Part shown: positions 1 to 7,470 of the stretch, in pieces
How the letters are laid out: every line of letters starts with the position of its first letter
Position numbering within the stretch: position 1 is the stretch's first letter
Origin: a bacterium
Lineage (GTDB): Bacteria > SM23-81 > DAOVCL01
NCBI GenBank assembly: GCA_029932675.1
Contig: JAOZPP010000004.1
Coordinates: 1 to 64,000, forward strand
Direction of reading: 5' to 3'
DNA: 64,000 nucleotides
Position numbers and translations under genes: made by a program
The notes under the pieces: generated by a model
What the model saw: only the letters and a program-made list of their open reading frames with translations
What the model was told of the DNA's origin: nothing
The model's database searches: none

Positions 1-32
1 TAGTGAAAACTTCAAAACAACCCAATTCTTAA
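1..32 (+). CDS. 3' end of an upstream four-helix-bundle protein gene (partial)
   Basis: The first 32 bases read as the last nine codons plus TAA of a gene whose ending (VKTSKQPNS) is identical to that of the four-helix-bundle gene at 137-499. The rest lies outside the window, so it could be a complete tandem copy or only a repeated 3' end. Confidence 0.55.
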   Translation, partial: VKTSKQPNS

Positions 33-136
33 TTCTTCATTCTTAATTCTCAATTTTCCTTCCCTTAAAACAAGGATTGAAGCGGTCCCGCTTGCAGCGG
101 GAAATTAAGAATTGAGAATGGAGAATTAAAAATGAA

Positions 137-499
137 ATGCCAATGAAGGAAAATGTTATCAAACAAAAATCATATGAGTTTGCGCTGAAGATCATTAGGT
201 TTGTGATGAAACTGCCTAAAGGCGTGGTTGGTTACAGAGTCGGGGGACAACTCCTTGACTCTGGCACATCTGTCGGCGCAAATGTTGAGGAGGCTATAGG
301 CGCCTTTAGTAAGGATGACTTTACCTATAAAATGACCACCGCTTTGAAGGAAGCAAGGGAAAGCAATTACTGGCTAAGACTCATTAGGGACTCAGAATTG
401 ACCCCTGCAGAACAGGTTACGCCTCTCCTGAAAGATTCAGAAGAGCTGATAAGTATCTTGACCTCTATAGTGAAAACTTCAAAACAACCCAATTCTTAA
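137..499 (+). CDS. four-helix-bundle protein (23S rRNA intervening-sequence protein family)
   Basis: A 120-residue, all-helical protein with the family signature of a central G-x-Q-L-x-D-S-G-T-S-V-G-A-N-x-E-E-A stretch (residues 37-54) and a downstream KEARESNYWLRL helix (71-82). Length fits the S23/IVP family (TIGR02436 type). Members were first found inside intervening sequences of 23S rRNA genes, but many, like this one, sit elsewhere in the chromosome and their function is unknown. The start could be the ATG at 137 or the next ATG at 143. There is no clear ribosome-binding site because the upstream DNA is the AT-rich repeat. A short perfect hairpin (90-106) lies upstream. The 3' end is duplicated at the window start. 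Confidence 0.8.
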   Translation: MPMKENVIKQKSYEFALKIIRFVMKLPKGVVGYRVGGQLLDSGTSVGANVEEAIGAFSKDDFTYKMTTALKEARESNYWLRLIRDSELTPAEQVTPLLKDSEELISILTSIVKTSKQPNS

Positions 500-522
500 T
501 TCTTCATTCTTAATTCTCAATT
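468..522 (+). repeat. 55-bp direct repeat, second copy (first copy 1-55)
   Basis: Positions 1-55 and 468-522 match base for base. The repeat covers the last codons of the four-helix-bundle gene and an AT-rich run of AATTCTTAATTCT-like words. The same words occur inverted just ahead of the gene (105-132) and again at 1594-1611 and 2020-2051. Such arrays are commonly seen around genes for 23S intervening-sequence proteins. Confidence 0.75.
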
Positions 523-545
523 CTTTTCCTGGAGACACTATAGAG

Positions 546-1642
546 ATGAACACCGGAATCGTCTATCACGAAGATTACTTAAGGCACAACACTGGTTATC
601 ACCCAGAGAGAGCAGAACGGTTGATTAGCCTTATGAGGAAGCTGGCGGAAGCTGGGATTACCGAAAGAACAAAGGGGATAACCCCTGGAAGGGCTTCCAC
701 AGAGCAGATAGCTTATGTCCATACGGATGGATATATAAAGAAGGTAGAGGCTCTCTGCCACGGAGGGGGAGGAATGCTCGACCCGGACACGCCGTTGTGC
801 AGTGATACTTACGAAATAGCATTGCTCTCGGCTGGTGGAGTAATAAAAGCGGTTGATGAAGTAATGGCTAATAACCTGAAGCAAATCTTTGCATTGATAA
901 GACCACCAGGCCACCACGCTACCCGGGATAGGGGTATGGGTTTCTGCATATTCAACAACGTCGCCATAGCCGCTGAGCATTTGAAGAGAAACTATAACCT
1001 TAACCACATTTTAATTGTTGATCTGGATGTGCATCACGGCAACGGCACCCAGGATATATTCTTTGAGGACCCCACAGTGCTCTATTTCTCCATTCATCAA
1101 TATCCTCATTATCCGGGCACGGGATGGATAGATGAGGTGGGCAAAGGCAAAGGAGAGGGTTTTACAGTAAATGTACCCTTTCCAGCCGGAACCGATGACG
1201 CTGGCTATCTGGGTGCGCTGCATAACATCCTCCTCCCCATAGCTATGGATTTTAAACCAGAGTTCGTGCTTGTGTCCCTGGGATTTGATGCACATCTCGC
1301 TGACCCCTTGGCGGCAATGAAAGTCTCATCTTCTGGTTTCGGATTATTCACGGATGTGATAAAAAGATAGCGGAAAAAAACGGCAAGGGGAGAATTGTGA
1401 TGGCTTTAGAGGGAGGATACAATCTGGAGGCTATCGCAGAATCTGCCTTATCTGTCTTCAATTCACTTTTATCAAATAGGATAGAGACAAAACAAGGCGC
1501 GGTAAGTGAGAATAAAGAGGTGAAGAAAAGAGTGGAAGAGATAAAGGAAGTGCAAAGAAAATATTGGCCCTCCCTTTGTAGGGAAAATGAAAAATGGAGA
1601 ATTAAGAATGGAACTCCAGGAAAAAACTCAAAATCAACCTAA
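546..1642 (+). pseudogene. histone deacetylase/acetoin-utilization family protein, frameshifted
   Basis: Two reading frames together make one arginase-fold deacetylase of the AcuC/HDAC family, which removes acyl groups from amines with a zinc centre. Frame one (546-1370) carries R-P-P-G-H-H near residue 118, the zinc-binding D-L-D-V-H-H-G-N-G near 159 and G-F-D-A-H near 246. It then stops at a TAG just after a run of five A (1361-1365). Reading on in the other frame from about 1367 gives IAEKNGKGRIVMALEGGYN, which carries the GGYN motif with the catalytic tyrosine. A single-base indel at the A run explains this; a sequencing error cannot be excluded. The normal C-terminus (YWPSL) is reached near 1578, and the last 21 codons run into AT-rich repeat, so the native stop seems to have been lost. 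Confidence 0.8.
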
Positions 1643-1644
1643 TT
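1594..1644 (+). repeat. scar of a four-helix-bundle gene cassette, left part (right part 2020-2058)
   Basis: 1594-1611 resembles the 5' flank of the 137-499 gene (ATGGAGAATTAA words). 1624-1644 followed directly by 2025-2058 resembles its last codons and 3' flank (AACTCAAAATCAACC then TAATTCTTAATTCTCC). The protein body is missing. This looks like an internally deleted cassette, later split by the MITE-like insertion at 1645-2019. Confidence 0.5.
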
Positions 1645-2019
1645 CAGAGATCACGGCAAATCCATTAAACCGTGCCTAAGTAGTTGAAATTAGAATACAT
1701 AGATTTCTCAAATAAATGTGTGCAAAAAGGCAATCAAATCTCTTAAATTTTTAGAATTAAAACTGTCATTTAATTTAAAAATAATTCCCGCCTCGGGGGC
1801 TCCTTGTGGATGTTATCATCCACAAGGAAAGTAGAAGACAAGTTCTTGAAATTCAGTAACTTTCGTGAGTTATTATAGACGAGCGCTGTGGATGATAACA
1901 TCCACAGCGAGCAAAAGGTTGCTCAGTGCAAAATCAATAATCTTAAAGAACGAAAGCTGACGGCTTCCACAGGGTACACACTTTAAGTTGAGAAAAATAA
2001 CGATTTACCGTGATCTCTG
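1645..2019. mobile_element. MITE-like element, 375 bp, 18-bp terminal inverted repeats, 5-bp TAATT duplication
   Basis: The left end CAGAGATCACGGCAAATC (1645-1662) is matched by GATTTACCGTGATCTCTG (2002-2019), inverted with one mismatch. TAATT stands immediately outside both ends (1640-1644 and 2020-2024), as expected for a target-site duplication. No transposase is encoded. Inside are two hairpins sharing a GTGGATG/CATCCAC core: 1804-1829 (CCTTGTGGATG, loop TTAT) and 1888-1911 (GCTGTGGATG, loop ATAA). Removing the element restores a sequence that matches the 3' flank of the 137-499 gene. A non-autonomous transposon is the simplest reading; the family is unknown. Confidence 0.8.
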
Positions 2020-2077
2020 TAATTCTTAATTCTCCATTCATAATTCTCAATTTCCTCTGCTCCACCCAGGGAGAACG

Positions 2078-2851
2078 ATGGCCGTAAAAATATTCAGGGA
2101 ATTGTTTGAAACCGAAACTGTCCTTAAGTCAATCTTCCTCATAAGGGCATACCAGGAGGGTTTGACAACATCTGGAGTAGTCTGCATCGGAGCGAGGAGT
2201 GGAATCAATTCCTCAGAGAAGAGAGAAGACTACTGACCGAAATAAATCGGTTCCCCCCAAATGAACTCCTCTGGTTAGCTATGGCTATCTGATCGGGGAA
2301 CACATATATATCCTACGAAAATGGGGATTTTCTCAAAAACTCGGCCAATTATCCGGTAACCACCCTTGCCAATTGTCATTCACCGACTTGAGGGGGTTCG
2401 ATACCACAATCAAAAGAGGCGGACACCTTGCATCTTATTTTTGTACATTGCCTTAAGAAGTAAGATAACATCCGAAAATGTAAAGCGCGCACTGCTGAAG
2501 GAACCTAACCACACGCTTTCAGCAGGACAAAAAGAGCCTGATCTCAAGGAAATCTCTTCATTAGAGCAAACTATCAAAGAAAAAGGGCAAATATCAATTG
2601 AATGTGATATGCCACTTATAGTTGGCTATATTCAAAGGATAACCTCCTACATCCTTCCCTTGATCAAAAAATGGATCTATACCACCTACGCAGAAACCAG
2701 CAAAAATCATAGCTGGGCAATAAAGAGGATGTGCATTAGGTTCTCCATTTTATAGAAAAAAACTTGATGCCTCAGATGGGAATTCAAAAAATAAGGACCT
2801 GGTCAATCATGACACTAAAGTCCTCCAAAGCTTAAAGCCCGAGGGGGGATA
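2078..2851 (+). pseudogene. decayed gene of unknown function
   Basis: No single frame stays open, but coding-like peptides follow one another in shifting frames. From about 2160 one frame gives FDNIWSSLHRSEEW, then QFLREERRLLTEINRF, ending at a TGA near 2290. From about 2460 another frame gives RSKITSENVKRALLKEP and continues to a TAG at 2753-2755. From about 2727 a third gives GCALGSPFYRKKLDASDG and ends at a TAA after KPEGG near 2851. A standalone reading of the 2366-2755 frame is possible, but its start codon and first third look random. I recognise no family. Confidence 0.3.
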
Positions 2852-2894
2852 AGAAAGGGAAGGCAGATAAAGCAAACCAAGAAAGGGGGGTAAA

Positions 2895-3113
2895 ATGGGA
2901 AAGAGAAATATAAAAGTGGCGGTCATAGCACTAATGCTTTTAGCCTTTAGTCTCCTGGCGAAAAGCTCTGCCCAGGTTCAAATCGCCACTTCCTCAAGTC
3001 CATTGGCTACCGCCTATAACAATGGGCGGAGGATGGCGCGAACCTCAGACGGATTCAAAGGGGTTGTCTACCAGGACTTCAAAGAGGATGGTTCTGATCC
3101 GCTGATTTGCTGA
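2895..3113 (+). pseudogene. truncated N-terminus of a secreted protein
   Basis: 72 residues: a clear signal peptide (basic MGKRNIK start, hydrophobic 8-22, cleavage near SSA-QV) followed by about 45 residues containing NNGRRMARTSDGFKGVVYQD. That stretch resembles the first blade of BNR/sialidase-like propeller proteins exported by FCB-type bacteria, which are several hundred residues long. A good ribosome-binding site (GAAAGGGGGG, 2880-2889) precedes the ATG. The frame ends after one blade, so this looks like a gene start left after a deletion. An intact small exported protein is the alternative. Confidence 0.5.
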
Positions 3114-3159
3114 TGTTCCCCTTGTTAATCAACTGGGGAGAGAAAAGCAAAACGAAAAC

Positions 3160-3223
3160 TTGTCCACCGCTTTGAAAACCAGTGGCTACGATGGCCGTAG
3201 GCTAAACGGCAGTCGGCGGACAA
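3160..3223 (+). other. inverted repeat in the leader of the NHL lipoprotein gene
   Basis: TTGTCCACCG (3160-3169) can pair with CGGCGGACAA (3214-3223) with one mismatch. It encloses a smaller CTACG/CGTAG hairpin (3186-3200), and the ribosome-binding AAGGGAG follows directly. The layout suggests a structured mRNA leader; no class could be assigned. Confidence 0.3.
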
Positions 3224-3233
3224 AAGGGAGACA

Positions 3234-4124
3234 ATGCTTAGCAAACTCTTAAAATCAAGCCTGTTTGGTGTTCTTCTCCTCTTCGGCTGTGCGGGGACAA
3301 ACCTAAGGGTGGGTCCCCCACCGCGGCCAGGTGCTCAGGTGGGATGGGAATTTCTTGGCTTTATCGGGGAGGAACACCTAAAGCGCCCCTTGGGGTTGAC
3401 CACAGATCCTTGGGGAAACCTATATGTCGCCGACGGAGGAGATTATCGGATAAAGAAATTCAACCCGGAAGGGGTGCTCATCGGGGAGACAGAGGGTTGG
3501 GGGGAGGAGAAGCTCTTCCACCCGGTTGATCTCTCCTTTGGTTGGGATTTAAAGCTCTATGTCCTTGATGATCTCCACTTAGAAGTTCAGGCGCTGGACA
3601 AGGACCTGGGGTTTCTCTTCTCTTTGGGAGGGGAGCCTACCGAAAACCCCCGTTTGAGCTTTCCCTCCGGTTTAGCCTTAGATGGAAGTGGCAGGATATT
3701 CGTTATAGACTCCCACCAAGATGGTCTCTTCCTCCTCTCCTCAAATGGGGAATTCAAGCAGTTTCACTCTACCCCCCACGTCCTCCTGAAACCGACAGAC
3801 GTGGCCATTGGGCCCGGCTCCCAGATCTGGGTTACAGATGGGACCGGGAGGTTATTGGCCTTCGACCGCTTCGGCACGCTCATCGGAACTATGGGAGAGG
3901 GAACCCTGGCTGAGCCAGTGGGGGTAGCCATAGATGAGGATAACGGTATATGGGTAGCCGATCGATCTCACCACTCCATCTTCCTTTTCTCCCATAGGGG
4001 GTCTATTGAGAGGTTTCCCCTTACCTTTTCCCCCGGGAAATTGGAGATCTCTTCGGTGATAAGGGCGCTCTGGGTTGTGGACCAATCTGAGGCGAAGGTG
4101 GCTAAATACAAGATCGGTCTATAG
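3234..4124 (+). CDS. NHL-repeat beta-propeller lipoprotein
   Basis: 296 residues with a lipoprotein signal (hydrophobic 9-18, then LLFGC with the lipidated Cys at 19), so it should be anchored in a membrane facing the periplasm or outside. The rest is a run of NHL-type propeller blades: RPLGLTTDPWGNLYVADGGDYRIKKF near 51, SFPSGLALDGSGRIFVIDS, KPTDVAIGPGSQIWVTDG and AEPVGVAIDEDNGIWVADRS. Such propellers usually bind proteins or sugars rather than catalyse. The start ATG follows AAGGGAGACA. It ends 8 bases before the next gene, so the two probably share a transcript and may act together at the cell surface. Confidence 0.75.
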   Translation: MLSKLLKSSLFGVLLLFGCAGTNLRVGPPPRPGAQVGWEFLGFIGEEHLKRPLGLTTDPWGNLYVADGGDYRIKKFNPEGVLIGETEGWGEEKLFHPVDLSFGWDLKLYVLDDLHLEVQALDKDLGFLFSLGGEPTENPRLSFPSGLALDGSGRIFVIDSHQDGLFLLSSNGEFKQFHSTPHVLLKPTDVAIGPGSQIWVTDGTGRLLAFDRFGTLIGTMGEGTLAEPVGVAIDEDNGIWVADRSHHSIFLFSHRGSIERFPLTFSPGKLEISSVIRALWVVDQSEAKVAKYKIGL

Positions 4125-4132
4125 GTCGAAAA

Positions 4133-7100
4133 TTGAACAGGTCAGTCCTCATCCTACTCCTCTTCATCATCCCTGCATCCTCGGTAAAGGCCCAAACCTA
4201 TTATATGCGAACATTTTCCCTGAGGCAAAGGTCGATCCTACTTGAGGGAGATGGAAGCAAGGGGCCTTATAGGCTTCCCGATGGATTCCTCCTGCGAGGG
4301 GCGGAAAGGGTTTGGGTGGGTGGAGAGCTGAGGGAAAGGGGAAAGGATTACTCCATCGACTACGGGAGAGGGGAGGTCAGGTTCTTCGACCCCGTGCTGA
4401 GAGGAGAAACTATCCGGGTAGAATATGAGAGGCTGCCTATCGATCTAAAGCCCCTCTATTCCCACAGGGAGTTGGTAAGGAGTGATTTCACCTCGCTGCG
4501 GGGGAACAAGACTATAAAGGAACCACCCCTCCCCTCACCCCTCTCCCTCCAGATAAGGGGGAGTAAGTCCTTCGAGTTAAATTTAGGAACGAATAAGGAC
4601 CTCACCTTCAACCAATCCCTTAGGTTAAACATCACTGGAAAGCTTACCCCTGAAATTAGCTTGTTGGCCAATCTTACCGATGAAAACGTTCCCCTCCAAG
4701 CATCAGGGACAACCCAGAACCTGAGTGCGCTGGATCGACTAATGATAGAGGTGCGGGGACCAAAACTCTCTGCCTCCCTGGGTGACTTCAACCTCGCCCC
4801 CGGGGAAGGGAAGTACTCCCCTCCAGGAAGGAAGCTAAGGGGGGTGAGGGTAGATGGCAACTTAGCCTCCAGTCATTTCATTCTGGCCGGAGCCCTATCC
4901 AGGGGGAAGTTTATGACTAACCGTTTTCTCGGGGAGGAAGGAAAACAGGGCCCTTACCGGTTAACTGGGAGATGGGGGGAGGGAAGGATCTCCATCTTAG
5001 CCGGAACGGATAGGGTTTGGTTGGATGGAATCCCCCTGGAAAGGGGGGAAGGGTACACCATAGACTATCAGGAGGCAACCCTCAGCTTCACCCCTAAGAG
5101 GGTGATCACCTCCCAATCGGTGATCGTGGTAGAATTTCAATACACCCTCAAGGACTACCAGAGGAGCTTCTACATCGGCCAAGGCAGATGGAACCTCTGG
5201 GAGGGGAGGCTGAGGTTCTTTTCCTCCCTTTACCGGGAATCAGACGATGGGGAGGACCCCTTGAGCTTCCCCTTGGGGGAAAGGGAAAAGGAGGTTTTGC
5301 GGAGGGTAGGAGATAAGCCCGACTCCGCCTGGGTTGATGGAGCAAAATTCATGGGAAAGGGAGAGGGGGAGTATATCCAGGCCGTTGACTCCCTGGGCAA
5401 TCCTTACTTCCTTTGGGTGGGACCCGATTCCGGATCATATCAGGTCAACTTCTCTTGGGTGGGAGAGGGGAAGGGAAGTTATATCAAGACTGAGGAGGGG
5501 AACTATCGTTATGTTTATCCAGGTGGAGGAAACTATTCCCCCCGCGTCTTCCTCCCCCTTCCCCAATCCCATCTCCTCTCCAACTGCGGGTTTGAGGCTC
5601 AGCCTGACTCCACAATAAGGTTTGGGGGGGAAGTGGCCCTCAGCCAGGAAGACCGCAACCTCTTCTCCCCTTATGACGACGGGGACAACTTGGGTAGAGC
5701 AACGATTCTCTTCGGTAAGCTAAAACTTAACCGATTCCTGGGAAAAACCCTCCCCAGTTTGGGTATAAAGGGAAGCTATGAAGACCGCCAACCCAACTTC
5801 TCCCCCCTGAGAGGGGATGAGGAAAAAGATTATAGAGGGGAGTGGGGGCTTGACCCCACCCCCTTAGACCAACTCCTTAGAGCTTGGGAGCTATCTGGCT
5901 ATTTCTCCCCCCTGCGTGGTTTAACGATTAGCTCAGAAAGGGGGTGGCTGGAGACTAAGGAGGGGTTGGGCTCCTGGAGAAGAAGATATGGAGGGAGGTT
6001 TCAGGGGTTTAAAATCCTTCAGCTTAGGTACAGCCGGCAACTCACCAAAACCTCTGCTCCCACCGCTCTCCAGAGGGGGGAGTTGATCAAAGACGAGGCA
6101 AAGGGCAACATCTCCCTGGGGAAGACATCTGTAGGGTTGGGATACCTAAGAAGGAAGGGGGAAAGGGGGGAAACTGATTTTCGTATTGAGGAGAGAAGTG
6201 CGTCCCTCTGCTATAAGGGCTGGAGATCCCTTCTCATCTCCTCTGACCTTCTAATAAGGGCAGTTCATAGCCCTCAGTATCCCGATGAGCCCAAAGGAGT
6301 CTCCCGCATCCTCCACACCCAGGTAAAGATTGAAGAATGGAGAAATTGGCGAGGAAGCTTAAGTTACTCCCGGCGAATAGGTCCAGGTCAAGAGGCTCGC
6401 CAGGATTTAGCCAGGCTGGAGCTGGGATATCACCGAGAGGGATGGGCAGGGGAGTTTCGCTATCAGGCCAACAGGATATACTCCTCTAACCTATTAAGGA
6501 CCTATCTCAAAGTTGGGGAAGGGGAGGGGGACTTCCGAAAGGAAGGAGATGACTGGATACCAGATGAGGAGGGCAACTACGTTATGGTCACAGAGGAGGC
6601 TGGGGGGGAACATCCCTCCTCTCGCTTAGATGGGGATCTAACCTTGACTGCCGAACCAAAAACCTTCCTTAGGTCCCAGACCCAAATAAGGTGGGAGGAG
6701 GAAAGGAAGGAGAAGGGGGAAGTTCTTCCTTCCCTTAGGCTTAAAGGAGAATATGGACAACTATCCCTATTGGAAGAGCTGGAGCTTTTTCCCTACTCCC
6801 CGCGGGGGTTTCTTACCCTGAAGTATTCCCTGAACAAGCTCAAGGAGGGGAGATTTGGGCAGGGGGTGGAAGAAGAGACCGAAAACAAGAAAGGCATATC
6901 CCTACTCTATAATCTCACCCCAGATTTGAGCCTCAATTTGAACCTCTCCAGGGGCATAAGGAGGAGGGCAGTTGGCGGCCTTAGCCAGTATGACATTATC
7001 CTCTATCAGTTCGGGTTAGGGAATTCCTTCCGGCTAAATCAAGGATTCACCCTCTCCCTAAGTGGGGGGTATGAATGGGATAAAAACTTTACATCCGGGG

Positions 7101-7390
7101 TGAGGGCGGAGCTCTTCTCCCTGGCTCCAAAGGCGGTCAAGTCCTTCTTAGAGAAGGGAAAGGTAGAATTAGGGGTTGGCTGGAATAGGGTGGTCCAATC
7201 ACCAAAGGGGGTACCCCTAAGTTGGGCAATGGTTGAAGGGGAAAAACCAGGGGATACCATAGGCTGGTCCGTTGCCCTCAGCTACAAGCTCAGTAGCCTG
7301 CTCACCGCTGAGCTAAACTACCAGGCCAAATCCGATCCCCTCTGGGGATGGAGGCGCAGGGGAAGGATGGAGGTAAGGGCGTTGTTTTAA
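4133..7390 (+). CDS. giant exported outer-membrane-type beta protein of unknown function
   Basis: 1085 residues starting at TTG, with a signal peptide (RSVLILLLFIIPASSVKA, cleavage near AQ). A module with ERVWVGG and RGKDYSIDYGRGEVRFF near 55-85 recurs as DRVWLDG and RGEGYTIDYQEATLSF near 293-320, so the N-terminal third carries repeated beta-sandwich units. The remainder is glycine- and aromatic-rich alternating beta sequence, and it ends in ...VRALF, the terminal aromatic typical of outer-membrane barrels. I can assign no function; the general type is frequent in candidate-phylum genomes with complex envelopes. It sits between an NHL lipoprotein and an Omp85-family protein, which suggests a surface or export assembly. 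The start is weakly supported because no strong ribosome-binding site precedes the TTG. Confidence 0.65.
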   Translation: MNRSVLILLLFIIPASSVKAQTYYMRTFSLRQRSILLEGDGSKGPYRLPDGFLLRGAERVWVGGELRERGKDYSIDYGRGEVRFFDPVLRGETIRVEYERLPIDLKPLYSHRELVRSDFTSLRGNKTIKEPPLPSPLSLQIRGSKSFELNLGTNKDLTFNQSLRLNITGKLTPEISLLANLTDENVPLQASGTTQNLSALDRLMIEVRGPKLSASLGDFNLAPGEGKYSPPGRKLRGVRVDGNLASSHFILAGALSRGKFMTNRFLGEEGKQGPYRLTGRWGEGRISILAGTDRVWLDGIPLERGEGYTIDYQEATLSFTPKRVITSQSVIVVEFQYTLKDYQRSFYIGQGRWNLWEGRLRFFSSLYRESDDGEDPLSFPLGEREKEVLRRVGDKPDSAWVDGAKFMGKGEGEYIQAVDSLGNPYFLWVGPDSGSYQVNFSWVGEGKGSYIKTEEGNYRYVYPGGGNYSPRVFLPLPQSHLLSNCGFEAQPDSTIRFGGEVALSQEDRNLFSPYDDGDNLGRATILFGKLKLNRFLGKTLPSLGIKGSYEDRQPNFSPLRGDEEKDYRGEWGLDPTPLDQLLRAWELSGYFSPLRGLTISSERGWLETKEGLGSWRRRYGGRFQGFKILQLRYSRQLTKTSAPTALQRGELIKDEAKGNISLGKTSVGLGYLRRKGERGETDFRIEERSASLCYKGWRSLLISSDLLIRAVHSPQYPDEPKGVSRILHTQVKIEEWRNWRGSLSYSRRIGPGQEARQDLARLELGYHREGWAGEFRYQANRIYSSNLLRTYLKVGEGEGDFRKEGDDWIPDEEGNYVMVTEEAGGEHPSSRLDGDLTLTAEPKTFLRSQTQIRWEEERKEKGEVLPSLRLKGEYGQLSLLEELELFPYSPRGFLTLKYSLNKLKEGRFGQGVEEETENKKGISLLYNLTPDLSLNLNLSRGIRRRAVGGLSQYDIILYQFGLGNSFRLNQGFTLSLSGGYEWDKNFTSGVRAELFSLAPKAVKSFLEKGKVELGVGWNRVVQSPKGVPLSWAMVEGEKPGDTIGWSVALSYKLSSLLTAELNYQAKSDPLWGWRRRGRMEVRALF

Positions 7391-7470
7391 ACCCACCATC
7401 CGCGCTCTAAAAGGTGCCTCCCTTACTCGAAAAAAAGTAAACTACCAAATCTGTAAACAAACCGGGCTAT

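Noticed and set aside
2366-2755. 129-codon frame as an intact gene
   Set aside because: No ribosome-binding site, a random-looking first third, and coding-like peptides continue in other frames on both sides; kept only as part of a decayed gene.
3160-3223. Cyclic-di-GMP riboswitch
   Set aside because: The 3' half has some resemblance, but the conserved GCAAACC-type and tetraloop-receptor elements were not found; left as an unassigned inverted repeat.
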